A stretch of 64,000 nt of DNA, taken from positions 22,778,833 through 22,842,832 of the forward strand of contig JAJEKV010000010.1 in the NCBI GenBank assembly GCA_021234155.1, read 5' to 3'. Positions 31,328 through 42,348 of the stretch are shown piece after piece. The stretch comes from Isoetes taiwanensis. Taxonomy: Eukaryota > Streptophyta > Lycopodiopsida > Isoetales > Isoetaceae. Numbering within the stretch: the first letter of the stretch is position 1; each line of letters starts with the position of its first letter. The position numbers were made by a program, and so were the translations under genes. The notes beneath the pieces are model-generated. The model ran no database searches. It was not told the origin of the DNA and saw nothing but the letters and a program-made list of their open reading frames with translations.

Positions 31328-34300
31328 TTGGATCGAACCAATGCACGGTATTGGTTCTGGAGGATACAATCTATCCTAGAGGAGGAGAACTACGGGATGT
31401 GGTCACGGGATGAGCCAATGCCGGGAAGAGGAAACCGAGGAACCTCAGGAAGAAAGGAGGATCGGGAAGGGAGTGAGAAGAAAAAGGCAGAAAGGTCAGT
31501 GGAAGAAAAAGATAACAAGGCCAAGACTACCATTATCTTTGGCCTTAAAGATCTTCATATACCGCTGATTCGTTTGAAGCAGACAGCTAAAGAGGGGATG
31601 GGAATGTTTAGAAGACCTTTCTCCAAAACACACAAGCCGAAGATGAGGCTATGGAAGGAATTCTTCAATGCCAAGATGCCTGGCGCGATGTGGAACACAT
31701 TAGTAAGATGCATGCGTTGGAAAGTCAATTGGGGGCACTGAATCACCATATCAGCGATGAAGATATGGCTATGGCGTGCTAGTAAGCCTCCCTGATTCTT
31801 TTGCAGCCATGAAGCAGACCATGGGCTGTAACGCGAGGAAAAACTCAATCAGAAGTTGTCAAGTGGGGAATTCTAAATGCGGTGAGATGCAATCCGTCAA
31901 GCGGGGAAGAAACTGCATTTCTTGCGAAGGGGCCAGTGCAAGACTCGTGATCCTCCAACTTGCTGGAATTGCAACAGAATCGGGCACATCTCGTCATTGT
32001 AGAGAACCTCGGCGATCGAGGATAAATCATCGGGAGAAGAGAGAAGCCCGGTGGTAGAAAAAAACCACGCTGAAAAGAAGAGGACTATTTCAGGGCTGGA
32101 AGAGACACTAGGCATGAGAAAGAGAGCAGATCCGGGAAAGATGGCGGATCGGGGAAGATTTTCAAAGATGATAATCTCGAGAGAGGAGTGAAGCAGCGGG
32201 ACATCCCAGGGAGTGAAAGCAGCCAGACATCAGACGATGGAATAACAGCAGATCTGCTTTCGGGCCCATGTTCTTGACTGTAACTTCGAGCCGAGGATGA
32301 ATCAGCAAGTGATGGTGATGGATATGTTAAGGGATACATGGCCTTGTATGAAGAAAGCCCACTATGGTATCACCTCATGTGTGCATGGGTATTGAAGATC
32401 GGATGAGGAATTTGGCGAGGAATTTGACGGTGTGGCCACTATCACTCTGCAAGAACAGGCTACGGTCTGTACCACAACACTCCAATTTTCATTCTTTCCT
32501 TCACCAACGATGGGAAGAAGCCCTTGCATGCACTAGTCCGAAACCTCTGCAACTCAAAGTTTGCTAGCGGAGGTTCAAGGTGAGGCACTTTGAAGCCAAT
32601 GCAGACACATCGCGGTGTTGGATCATGGATTGCGGGGCCACCCATCTTATGACACCCCATAAAATGTGGTTCTTGACATTGGACCAGCGCCTCGGGTCAA
32701 TTAAATGGCATCACTACGGCCTCCAGTTGAAGGGGAAGGCACTCTTGAGCTGTGTCTTTCAAATGGCGATACATCTTTGCGAAAGGTCTTGCATGTTCGA
32801 GGATTAAAAAGAAGTTTGCTTGCTCTATCCGCTTTGTGTGATGTGGGCATTCAATTCTTTATGAATTCTCAAAATATCCATTTTTTCAATCGGGCCAGGC
32901 AGCCCATAGCCACAGGGAGTCGAAGAAGGTACAAATTCTATGAAGAATCCAGTCATGGGCTGGCCCCTCACAACCGTACACAAGGAGGAGGACTTGCAGC
33001 TGTGGCATGCGCCCGATTGGGACATTTGAGTGAAGCCCCACTCAAGGCCCTTATTTCCAAGCATATAGTTCTGGCATCTCTGCATCTACTGCTGCCACTC
33101 TCCTGTCGTGAGGGGATGTATCATGGCCAAACAGCCTCAACGTGCGGTCTAGGACCAAGGAACTTCGCGCCCGATCGAGTGCTTGGCCTCATACACCACC
33201 GATGTTAGTGGTCCCTCTAGCGTCCATCATTTGGTGGTGCTTCGGTATTTCATGGTCATTGTGGATGATTTCTCCCGTTACACTCTGTTTTTCCTCTCGG
33301 TGCAAAGTGAAGTCTTTCAATGCTTTCGATTACTTGGCATAAGAAGGCTGAAAAGCAAACACAGCAGCAAGTTCAGACTTTTCGATGTGACAATGCACAA
33401 GAATATCTTTCTAAGCAGTTCTCTAATTACTTGGATGAGCATGGCATTCAAAGGCAGCTCAGTATTCCTCGCATGAGCATCATCAGAGCGGCGTTGCCGG
33501 CGCAAATTCGGACCCTCAAGGAGAGTGCCAGGTATGCTCAAATTTGCTGGCCTCTCCGGTGGCTTCTGGGCAGAAGCCATTGTTACGGCAACCTATCTAT
33601 CAATCGTACACACCCACGGTTGCACTTCAGGGGCAGACACCATTTGAAGCTTGGTTTGGTCACATTCCGGACATCAGCCATCTCCGCATCTTCGGTTGTC
33701 CAGCATATGCTCATGTGTGCGCCTGCTGTTGAAAAGAAATCAGAGGACCATGCTTCGGCGCTGTATCTTTGTTGGCTACTGTCAAGATAGTAAAGGCTAC
33801 CGTCTTTGGATGCCAACACCACTAAGGTAATCAAAGCTATCTACATTACATTTGATGAACAAGGCATGGAAGCTACCAGCTACTTTAGAGCTCATGTTAA
33901 TACAGATTTATTCCAAGCTCAGGCACACTCGCCTCGGCTTGATATTCCATTTGTCAATTCAGCTCCTTCTCCCTCTCCAACCCAGTCTTCCTTTGCGTCT
34001 TCCCTCTCTCCCACCTCTCTCATCTATCCCTGTGCCTAGATCTCCCTTGTCTCCCCACTCCTGTCACCAAGGTCTCACATCCATCTTCCACGCCCATCCA
34101 TCCTCCTGCCTCCCACCACCTGCAGTCCTTCCTCCTCCTCTCTCCGCCCGGTCTAGTCGTGCTCCTAAACCCACACCTCGTCTGCTCAGCTATCGTGGCA
34201 CCACTCTTCTTGCCCGGGCAACCTCTCATCAAGACTATCTTGACCACCATTATCCTCGTTGGTGGCATGCCGACTTAGATGAGGCCTGCGCATCTTGCAT

Positions 34301-34740
34301 TTGTGCCTGATCTTGTGGAGCCTCTCACAATCTACGGCTTTGGCTGGACCTCATGCTGCTCACTGGAAACTTCGCCATGCAAGAGGAACTCCAATCCATG
34401 AAAGAGACTCAAAGCGTGGGACTTGGTTCCATTACCTGCAGGCGGAAGGCAATTGGCTGCAAATGGGTCTTCAAGATCAAAACTTCTGCCGACAATCACA
34501 TTGAACGGCTTCCGGAGCTCGCCTTGTTGCCAAAGGCTTCTCTCAAATCGCAGGCTTGGATTATGATGAGACATTCTCCCCGGTGGCTAAACTTGCCTCT
34601 ATCCGAGGTAGTTCTTGCCCTGGCAGCTCAAGAAAATCTGGAACTTCATCAAATGGATGTCAAGACTGGATTCTTGAATGGGGACCTTGCCGAAGATATT
34701 TTCATGCAGCAGCCTGAAGGCTTTGTGGCAGAAACACAAC
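31328..34740 (+). pseudogene. gag-protease-integrase of second copia, degenerate
   Basis: Fragments in several frames: gag start (ARYWFWRIQSILEEENYGMW), a CCHC knuckle CWNCNRIGHIS at about 31958 interrupted by a frameshift, and a protease-like CWIMDCGATHLMTPH at about 32620. In that protease motif the usual Asp-Ser-Gly is Asp-Cys-Gly. Integrase remnants follow (VIVDDFSRYTLFFL at about 33260, then FRCDNAQEYLSKQFSNYL at about 33380), then a Pro/Ser-rich linker (33960-34170). RT starts in another frame (GCKWVFKIKTS, then [14 protein letters not shown] at about 34650). None of this can be translated as one protein. Confidence 0.85.
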
Positions 34741-35901
34741 CATAACCTGGTATGTAAGCTGAATCGTTCTATTTATGGTCTCAAACAAAGTCCTCGTGCC
34801 TGGTACACTAAGCTTGACAAATTCTTTACACACCACGGCTATGCTCGCTGTCAGTCTGAATGGAATGTCTATGTTCAGTTTGCCACAGACATCGTCATTG
34901 TCGTAGTCTATGTCGATGACTTGATTCTTGCCACCAATTCCCTATCTGCCCTTCACAATCTCAAACAGCAGCTTCAGCAGGCTTTTCATATGGTTGACCT
35001 CGGTCCTCTGCATCACTGCCTTGGTCTTCAGATCACTCGCAATCGTACCACCCGCTCTCTGTTCATTCATCAACAAAAAGCCATTCATAAAATCTGCTCT
35101 CGATTTGGCCTTTCCAATGCATCTCCCAAAGCCACTCCTCTGTCTACACATCTCAAATTATCCCGTGATCAAGCTCCTGCTACTTCTGCTGAACAAGAAC
35201 AGATGCATCAGATTCCATACCGCAGTGCCGTCGGCTGCCTCCTGCACATTATGGTCAGCACTCGTCCAGATATCGCAGCTGCTGTAGGTCTTGTCAGTCG
35301 GTTCATGGAACATCCTGGCCCTGCTCATTGGCAAGCGGTTAAGCGAATCATTCGCTACTTAAAGGGCACCTCTCATCTTGGATTACTCTATGCACCTGAT
35401 CAACATGATCCCGATGTTCGGCTCCGCGGCTTTGTTGATGCTGATTGGGCAGGCGACATTGACACTCGTAGATCCACCACAGGCTTTGCCATCATGCTCC
35501 ATGGAGGATCAGTTACTTGGGTTAGCTCCAAACAGACCAGTGTTGCTCTTTCTTCCTGTGAAGCCGAGTACATGGCCACCTCTGCTGTTGTAAGGGAAAC
35601 GCTTTGGCTGCGACAATTTCTTCAGGAACTGGGCTTCTCTCAACTCAGACCTACTGTGATCTTCAATGACAATAAGAGTGCCATTGCTCTCACCGAGAAT
35701 CCCATTCTCCACAAACGCTCAAAACATATTGGGATTCATCACCATTTTACCCGTGAACAGGTTCAGGCTGGCACTATCATAATGCAATATCTTCCCACAC
35801 ATCTCATGCCCGCTGATCTGCTCACTAAGCCTCTTCCAGCAGATCTCTTTGAGCGCCACCGACAATCTTTGGGCCTGCATGCTCTTCTTGAGCAGAGCTA
35901 A
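34678..35901 (+). pseudogene. RT-RNase H of second copia, long open frame
   Basis: A 407-codon open frame; the domain begins upstream of it, so the first codons are out of frame. RT shows SIYGLKQSPRAWYTKL and VVVYVDDLILATN (catalytic YVDD at about 34910). The connection has STRPDIAAAVGLVSRFM. RNase H shows FVDADWAGDIDTRRSTTG, SSCEAEYMATSAVVRE and FNDNKSAIAL with its acidic residues intact. The C-terminus is typical (SKHIGIHHHFTREQVQAG). It lacks an intact upstream polyprotein. Confidence 0.88.
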
Positions 35902-36013
35902 GGGGCAAAAACCATGACAGTTGTTTTGTTTTCTGTATCTCTGCTCAAATGAGCATTTGTTCATTGTTACTTTAGATTTCTCTCCGACTTCTGTTTATGT
36001 GCAGAATGGGGAG

Positions 36014-36212
36014 TGATAGAAAGATATTCTTGTTAGGGTTAGTTATAGGAAGTTCTGCTCATAAAGCAGAAGTCTGCCACGTCATAAATATGGCAGAGAT
36101 ACGTTGTACTTTAGCATTATAAGTACCAGGCTGTTCCAACGATTCTGGACGGCTTATTTGCACACTTCTTGGTCCTGGGTTCTTGCTCTCTTGTTTGATC
36201 CATTCTGCTACA
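36014..36212 (+). repeat. 3' LTR of second copia (199 bp)
   Basis: Starts TGATAGAAAG right after the purine tract AATGGGGAG and ends CTGCTACA. It is short for a plant LTR. The right flank starts ACATG; a target duplication cannot be tested because the left LTR is truncated. Confidence 0.82.
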
Positions 36213-36338
36213 ACATGATAGTTGGTGACTTCCAAATGTTGTAACTGGGCTGCTGGCAAGCAAAAATCTGCATGTTGCTATGTATGAGGGACGATGGAAT
36301 GCCAGAAATGCACGAGAGACGAGGCAGCCGAGAGCCAT
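36213..36338 (-). CDS. possible N-terminal (targeting) exon of a minus-strand gene
   Basis: The minus-strand ATG at 36338 opens MALGCLVSRAFLAFHRPSYI and continues to the LTR border at 36213. It is basic, hydroxylated and free of acidic residues, like an organelle presequence. It lies upstream of, and in the same orientation as, the AsmA-like gene, whose first exon is missing, with the copia element between. It could be that first exon, but no donor site is clear. Confidence 0.25.
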
Positions 36339-37049
36339 AATCTTCGGGTGTTTATGGGAATAGAGGGGCTTTTCACAGTGTTATTATTTATTTACAACAA
36401 ATTTATGGCGGCGGCCTAAGGCAGCTTTTCGTCCAAGAGTCTCTTCAGTGACTCAATTAACGTGCAACATTAAGCGATAGTTTTTTTCTAGGCCGATCTA
36501 TCCTTAACGTCCTTGGCCTCTGCATTTAGCTGTAGGATTAAATCCCAGCCGTCGATTCTGAGAGGTTATATCCAGTAACAATTTTGGGCCAAAACTGTTA
36601 TGTCCATAACAAAGATGTTATGTCCATAACATCCTCTCGCCGCCACATCGCGATTATTTTCTCTCGGGCACTCGCCAGTGGTTGCAAAGGTCAGCCATAG
36701 CCGCTCCTACCTCTATAGCCGCCCTCCAAGCCATAGCCGCACCTCCAGTGGCTTCTCATGTGACTATTGTGCTTTTTATACAGATTTGCGTGATTATTGA
36801 AGGAAGCAAAGCCGCTTTTCAAGATAAGCAGATGTGAAAAATCGCTGTCAGAACCATTGGGCCTCTCGTTTCGGGCCAAGGGTCGAAGAAAAAAGCTTAT
36901 GGAAGAATGCAGAGCCCTGCTTTTAGTTTGAACGAAGAGAGTAAGCTTTGTTTTGCATATACTGTGGTTAAGACAGAGCATAGAAGGCTAAAAAGTAAAC
37001 TTGTTGCCTTGTCCGTTAGGCATAACGAAATAATTTCGACGACCGAGCG

Positions 37050-37125
37050 AGAGCGTAAAAAAAGCTTTGTGAGAAACCGGAGTGAAAAGAGCGTAAAAAA
37101 GATTTGTGAGAAACCGGAGTGAAAT
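37050..37125 (+). repeat. direct repeat GAGCGTAAAAAA...GAAACCGGAGTG
   Basis: Two copies of a ~35-bp unit (GAGCGTAAAAAA then TTTGTGAGAAACCGGAGTG). The wider stretch 36340-37780 has no supported gene. 37130-37560 contains GGCC-rich inverted halves such as ATGGCC / GGCCAT. Confidence 0.7.
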
Positions 37126-37794
37126 CTTACGGATGCTTGAAGAAAATGCGATTTTGCCCTCGCGACTATGGGCTTCCTAATCAAAGTCCTGGGGGCCTCA
37201 AGAAAATGAGATATTACCCCTTTGGACTCACGGCCCTCCTAACGAAAATTCAAAGGGCACCTTGCCAGGATTTGAGACCCAAAATGCAATCAAGAAACAT
37301 TACGAGGGCAAAAATTTGTGGCGTGTGCATTTTTCTTGCCTCTTGCAAGTGGGCCGCCAAGCTTGGCTATGGCGCTCGCCAAATGCCTCTCGGCCAGAGG
37401 GCGTTAAGGTCGATATCGTCCTCCCCTCGTTATGGCCCATGAAAATGGCCTGCGTGGCCATGTGGTTACGAAATTCCTCGGCCGTCGCCGCATGCCGTGC
37501 GATTTCGCGGGCCACATGGCCACTCGGCCATTTTCCTGGCCCATAACTCCTCGGGAGAGGACGTTATCTACCCCTTATTGATTGAATCCAAGTATAGTTC
37601 CATGAATATGCCAAATCAAGGGCTGTGCAATTTCCACATCAGACCCACGTATAAACTTGCGCACCCCATACAGCTATTATACGTATATACATATATGGTA
37701 TACTTCAATCTATACACATAAGGAATGAACGAGCCATAGCCTGCCCTCCTCGGGATCTGAAGAAAAAACTCTTTTTTGAACTTTAAATGTCATT

Positions 37795-37993
37795 TTATGG
37801 AAACCTCCCCACCTTTCCGTGGAAACCTGCCCTGTTTTTTTAATTAGAAACCTCTGGAAACCTCCCCAGGCCGTACATGGAAAGTTGGGGAGGTCTCTAT
37901 AGAAAGTTGGGAGATTTCCAGGAAAATGGGGGAGGTTTTCAGGGAAAGTTGAGGGAGGTTTCCAAGGAAAGTTAGGAGGTTTCCATTGAAGTC
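37795..37993. repeat. GGAAACCTCCCC / GGGGAGGTTTCC palindromic array
   Basis: About ten short units of GGAAACCTCC type on the left become GGGAGGTTTCC type on the right, with linkers resembling AACTTTCC or GGAAAGTT. Opposite orientations meet near 37875, so single strands could fold back. Confidence 0.78.
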
Positions 37994-38079
37994 CAACCCA
38001 TAAGGTTGGCAAATTATCTCTCACTATAATTTTGTTAATGGTTTGGCGAGAAATAGGGGTTAGGGTTTTGGTAAAAAGA

Positions 38080-38930
38080 TTTTTTTTTTTTTTGTTGAAG
38101 GATGACAGTCTATTATTCATGAAAAAATCAAGAAACATACAAGAGGTCTGTGAAATGGGACTCAAAACCTAGAGGACTACGAAGTCCCCTAAGCAAAACC
38201 ACCCATACACAGTACATAATCAAATATCTTGTACCATCTTGAGGCGTTTAATAGCCTCATCACAATCAGCATGTTCTATCACATCAATACAATCATTACT
38301 AGACATCGTATTATCTGAACTCTGGAGATTATGACGCACAGGGGCCTCACGGCATACCTTCTTTGACCTCTTCCTTGCACGAGACCCCATCCTGGCAACC
38401 TTTTTCCAAGTGGCATGTTGCCATAACGCTCTATTACTCGGACTATTAGGACAATCATCCATAACTAACTTAGACGTATCAGGAGAAGAAGAAGTGTCAC
38501 CTTGAGGAATAAAGGGAACAATAGGTGCATGTGAAGGTACAAATGCAGGAACAATAGGCGTATACATAGGTGCTAGAGACAACGTCGTTGGAGCTAGACG
38601 TATATCAACTTCACTCCTAGAAACATCACCTTGCGAAGTAAAAGGAACAATAGATGCAGAGGATGGTGCTAAAGACAGTGCCATTGGAACTGGATTTGGA
38701 CCTTGGCATTTGCAAACTCGTGGCGGCCGCCTTCCGAGCATGGCGGCCTGCTGATACCAGAGACTTGAGAGAGGATTCGAGGAAGCAGAGGAAGCGGGAG
38801 AAGCAGAGGAAGCGGGAGAAGCAGAGGAAGTGGGAAGAACCAGAGTAGCCGGATGCAGAGGGAAACAACAGCTATGAATTAAGCTGAGAAGGGCACTTGC
38901 CAAGCTCAGTAAATCCTGAATTTACAGGCT
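38080..38930 (-). mobile_element. minus-strand retroposon with poly(A) tail
   Basis: A run of 14 T at 38080-38093 is the poly(A) tail of a minus-strand insertion. Just inside it the sequence (CAGTCTATTATTCATGAAAAAATC) is laid out like the 3' end of the LINE at 58925. The body contains the ORF at 38220-38903. No RT domain is visible, so it could be a LINE ORF1 fragment, a SINE-like composite or a processed pseudogene. Confidence 0.45.
38220..38903 (-). CDS. 227-aa ORF, unknown, retroposon-borne
   Basis: Begins with a hydrophobic and Ser/Ala/Pro-rich region containing a PASSAS repeat. It then has three imperfect repeats of the form (S/A)(L/P)...IVPF..QGD (residues about 75-140). A basic stretch SRARKRSKKVCREAPVRHN follows and then an acidic Cys-containing tail. 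No catalytic motif was recognised. It may be a LINE ORF1-like or chimeric protein. Confidence 0.35.
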   Translation of the reverse strand: MASALLSLIHSCCFPLHPATLVLPTSSASPASSASPASSASSNPLSSLWYQQAAMLGRRPPRVCKCQGPNPVPMALSLAPSSASIVPFTSQGDVSRSEVDIRLAPTTLSLAPMYTPIVPAFVPSHAPIVPFIPQGDTSSSPDTSKLVMDDCPNSPSNRALWQHATWKKVARMGSRARKRSKKVCREAPVRHNLQSSDNTMSSNDCIDVIEHADCDEAIKRLKMVQDI

Positions 38931-38999
38931 TCTGCCTTTGTGGCAGCTCCCTCCTTACCAGGGCAGGGCAGGGCAGATGCAGACAAACGGTTTTAGTTT

Positions 39000-39221
39000 T
39001 CAGCTGTTGGGTGCCTTGTCAGAAACCCCTCTGGATTCGTGCGAATCGGCCCATGCCGCCATAGCCATTTTTACTCGAGCTTTTTCCAAGAGCTCTGTTT
39101 CTTTGCAATAATCAGATGGGCGATCACTTTTGCTTTTGGGTTCAATGATTCTGAACATGTCTTCCAAATCTACTTCAAATCTTCCTCTTTTTCTCCGTAT
39201 GAAGCTCAATTTTTTTTTCAA
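39000..39221 (-). CDS. 73-aa ORF, unknown
   Basis: Short minus-strand frame beginning MKKKLSFIRRKRGRFEVDLE, basic then acidic, without recognised homology. It may be an exon or chance. The rest of 38931-39428 shows no gene. Confidence 0.18.
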   Translation of the reverse strand: MKKKLSFIRRKRGRFEVDLEDMFRIIEPKSKSDRPSDYCKETELLEKARVKMAMAAWADSHESRGVSDKAPNS

Positions 39222-39428
39222 AAACAGAGCAGCTAGGTAAAACAGTATTTTAATCCGGTTTAACCTTTGTTTTTAGTCCTTTCGATTCGCCGGACTTGGA
39301 TGTTAGATCATCGCTTCTTCCAAGATTCCTTCCATTTCCTTTTGCTTAATGTTGATTTGGGGGACCCTCCATCAAGTAGCACTTTGGTTAGTGTTCTTTT
39401 GCCCATCTTAGCTCCATAAGTGAAAGCA

Positions 39429-40607
39429 CTAGGTCATATTCATTTGCACTAGCATTTGATCATCAATGTGACCTGTGAGAGCTACTTGCTCTTCTTGTGA
39501 TAAATTGACATGCTCCTCCTTGGTCATATTCAGAATCTTTTCTCTATATGAAGGTGCAATTCTTACCAATGTGAGCAGGGCTACACTTATTTTTGCATTC
39601 TTCATTAAAGAATCAAACTCATCAAGCTCTTTATCTTTTCTAGCATATTTTTGATGGGGAGGGATAGGTACAACCTGATTGTCTTCTTTAGCTTTTTCAT
39701 AGGGCAACTTTGTTTCAAATTTTCCATAGGTATTTTCTTCACATTTCGCACCTTGCAAGGCTCTAATGTGCACAGCCATGATTTCTTCCTGCGCCTTTAA
39801 CTCTTGAATAAAACCGATTGATACAACTGGATCAGTAGCAAACCTAACTGAGGAAGGAGGATTTGGTTCAGGGGCAAATCTGTTTGCAGCACTTGGTTCA
39901 GTTGCCTTAACTGCTTCCTGTCTTGCAAAATACTCTTTTACACTACACCTTTCCGCATGATGTCCAGTTGCCTTGCAGAAGGCACAGATTGGGCACTCCT
40001 TACCAAAATGTCCTCTTTTTCCACGTTTGGTGCATGGTTTATACCAACAATAATCAGAAGCGTGAGTATCTCTTTGGCAATGTGCACAAGGTGGATGAAT
40101 CTTCCGTTCAGATCTCGAAGTTTTCATTTCTTAAAGTTGTTTTGTTACCTCCAACAATGCCTCAAACATCTTCGAGATCTCAGCTCTGACACCAGCTGCA
40201 GGACTAGTTGAATCCTCCACCTTTGGCTTCTTTTTCTCCTTTTGAATAGCGTAAACTGGTACTGGACCAGGTCCCATATACTCTGGCTCATAATCTGGAA
40301 AGAATGGATCATTAGTCATGTGCACATCATCAGGAAGACAAGAGGAAACATTGGCAATCTCAATAGCTTTAGTGAAAGCTCTGTGTATAGTATCAGAGCC
40401 TTCTTGCTTCTGGAGCTTGTACATTTTCCTGTAAACTCTAGGCCTACTGCTCAACCCTCTTATAAAACATGCCACAAGGTGTAAGGTATGATTTAGAATT
40501 TGGTTATTTTGGCATTTAGTCAGACTAGTAATGGGTGCCCGGTATTGCCGGTCATAGTTACGGGCCTGTGTAGGCAATGATGAAGTTGTAGAGAAATTTA
40601 AATACAT
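39429..40607 (-). pseudogene. Ty3/gypsy-like gag remnant
   Basis: Two minus-strand frames joined by one break near 40129. The first has FIRGLSSRPRVYRKMYKLQK and a TIHRAFTKAIEIA helix typical of retrotransposon capsid C-termini. The second has CAHCQRDTHASDYC (CCHC), a degenerate second knuckle ending GHFGKEC, and ICAFCKATGHHAERC (CCHC). It then has KNAKISVALLTLVRIAPSYR, a segment found before the protease in gypsy elements. No protease, RT or LTR follows downstream on the minus strand, so this is a truncated piece. Confidence 0.65.
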
Positions 40608-40726
40608 GGAGTCAAAATCTTAATGGTAGGTGTACTATATTGATGTAAATAGGTTGTGTAAGACCTAAAGACCCCTTTGTAATAACAAAATAGAATGAGC
40701 TTATCGAAAGGGACTCGTTGTTAGGG

Positions 40727-40865
40727 TTGTTTATAATGTGATTGTTAAACAGAGAATTGAATATGGGAGTTGGTGGATACAATGGGCCGGACAAACGTTG
40801 CAGTTGTTTAGAATGTGATTGTTAAATAGAGAATGGAATATGGGAGTTGGTGGATACAATAGGCC
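40727..40865 (+). repeat. tandem duplication, 77-bp period
   Basis: Two copies beginning TTGTTTA(T/G)AATGTGATTG and containing ATATGGGAGTTGGTGGATAC, with a few differences. Confidence 0.85.
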
Positions 40866-42004
40866 ATTGAAGAGAAATGGTCCATGGAGAGTTCTTGCAT
40901 ACATGTGCCTAATGTGAAGGGTATACGTCATAAATGGATCAATTTTTTTTGTAAGGAGCACTTGCAAGTTCAACAAAATAAATGAAGCATCCACATTTCT
41001 CACACAGCGTTTGGTAGTTCCATAGATAAAACATGTCTTTAAGTAGTAGATAGACTAAGATACTAAATACTCAGTGCATATTTAATTATAACATCGCAAA
41101 GCTTGATGGACTTTTAAATATTTATCAATGTAGAAAAAGAAGAATACTCTCAAATGTAGTAGAAAAGAAGATTTGAGGCCCTATTATGGTTCATCTTACT
41201 ATCCTATGTGGTTACTATGCATTATATGGACAAAAAGGGACGTTGTGACCTAGTACAACAATGAGCCTACTGCACATACAACTACATGAACTTCTCACTT
41301 CGTAAAAGCATGGGATTATGAAATGTGATTATATGGACAAAAAATAAGACCTTGCGGCCAATTTATCGATGTTAACTGCTTGATGTTGCGACTTGCATTC
41401 GACTCTGTTTGTTTTAAGCCTGAAATAAAGATACTATTGCACATATAACATGACAATATTTGAACTTCTCATCTTTGGAAAAGTACTGAGAGGTTCGACA
41501 CATACAACTTTGTTTCTTTTAAACAACAGAGAAACTATTGCATAAGTTGCCTGATATTTGTCTATTTTCCACATAAAATACTTGTGTTGCTATTATAGTT
41601 AATACGTAGGCTTCAGATGTCAGATGATGGAAACAATCATGTGCAATAGGATTTCCTTAGTTGTACTATGTGTAGGACATGAACTCTAAGTGAATCCACA
41701 GAAAGAAAATTGTATGGCAATTCTTGCCAGTATGGCAATTTTCAATACCTGACTTTCACCGTGTGTTTATGAAAGCTCAATTTTCCAATTATTGTTTACA
41801 TTCTATTGTCATATATAATATAGTGGTGATGCAGAACAATGAGGACATGAGGGTGATGTTGCGATTTTGGCCCTTGGTAGTGCTAAACTGTACACTATGT
41901 ACCTTCCCACCAGATCAAGTATTCAAACTGGCAAGTAGGATCTATAAATGAACTGTTAGAGTTTCAATGTAGTGTGTAATGGCATGGAAACTCCAATCAA
42001 AGGA

Positions 42005-42148
42005 TTTAATCATCGTTGAGCTGAAAGTATTTGCAATTGTGTTCAACCTTTAACATGTTAATAGACCTGATAGATGTTTAATCATCGTTGAGCTGAAAGT
42101 ATTTGCAATTGTGTTCAACCTTTAACATGTTAATAGACCTGATAGATG
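42005..42148 (+). repeat. perfect tandem duplication, 72 bp x 2
   Basis: The unit starting TTTAATCATCGTTGAGCTG is repeated exactly at 42077. It is the first of three abutting duplications. 40866-42004 is AT-rich without a recognisable gene. Confidence 0.95.
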
Positions 42149-42160
42149 TTCAATTACAAT

Positions 42161-42226
42161 AATACAATTCATCTGCTAAGACTACAGCTTGACAATACAA
42201 TTCATCTGCTAAGACTACAGCTTGAC
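42161..42226 (+). repeat. perfect tandem duplication, 33 bp x 2
   Basis: The unit AATACAATTCATCTGCTAAG... is repeated exactly at 42194. Confidence 0.95.
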
Positions 42227-42348
42227 TTAACATTGTAACATTAAGCTCAAACCATTTATCTTTTTTCATTCTCATAAACTGCTACAGCTTGACTTAACAT
42301 TGTAACATTAAGCTCAAACCATTTATCTTTTTTCATTCTCATAAACTG
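42215..42348 (+). repeat. perfect tandem duplication, 67 bp x 2
   Basis: The unit CTACAGCTTGACTTAACATT... is repeated exactly at 42282. Its first 12 bp overlap the end of the preceding duplication. 42349-43437 shows no supported gene. Confidence 0.95.

Larger units (their letters stand above)
31123..36212 (+). mobile_element. second Ty1/copia element, older, 5'-LTR-truncated
   Basis: A different copia family from the array at 1-23606. The 3' LTR is 36014-36212. The last 39 bp of that LTR (from CCTGGGTTCTTGC to CTGCTACA) recur exactly at 31123-31161, just before a tRNA-type primer site (TGGTATC at 31162), so only the end of the 5' LTR survives. The coding region is heavily frameshifted in gag, protease and integrase, but RT-RNase H is open. 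Base composition is more GC-rich than in the first family. 30626-31122, between this element and the AsmA-like gene, shows no gene. Confidence 0.88.

Noticed and set aside
34020-34268. Minus-strand ORF opposite the second copia linker.
   Set aside because: Low-complexity shadow of a Pro/Ser-rich sense region.
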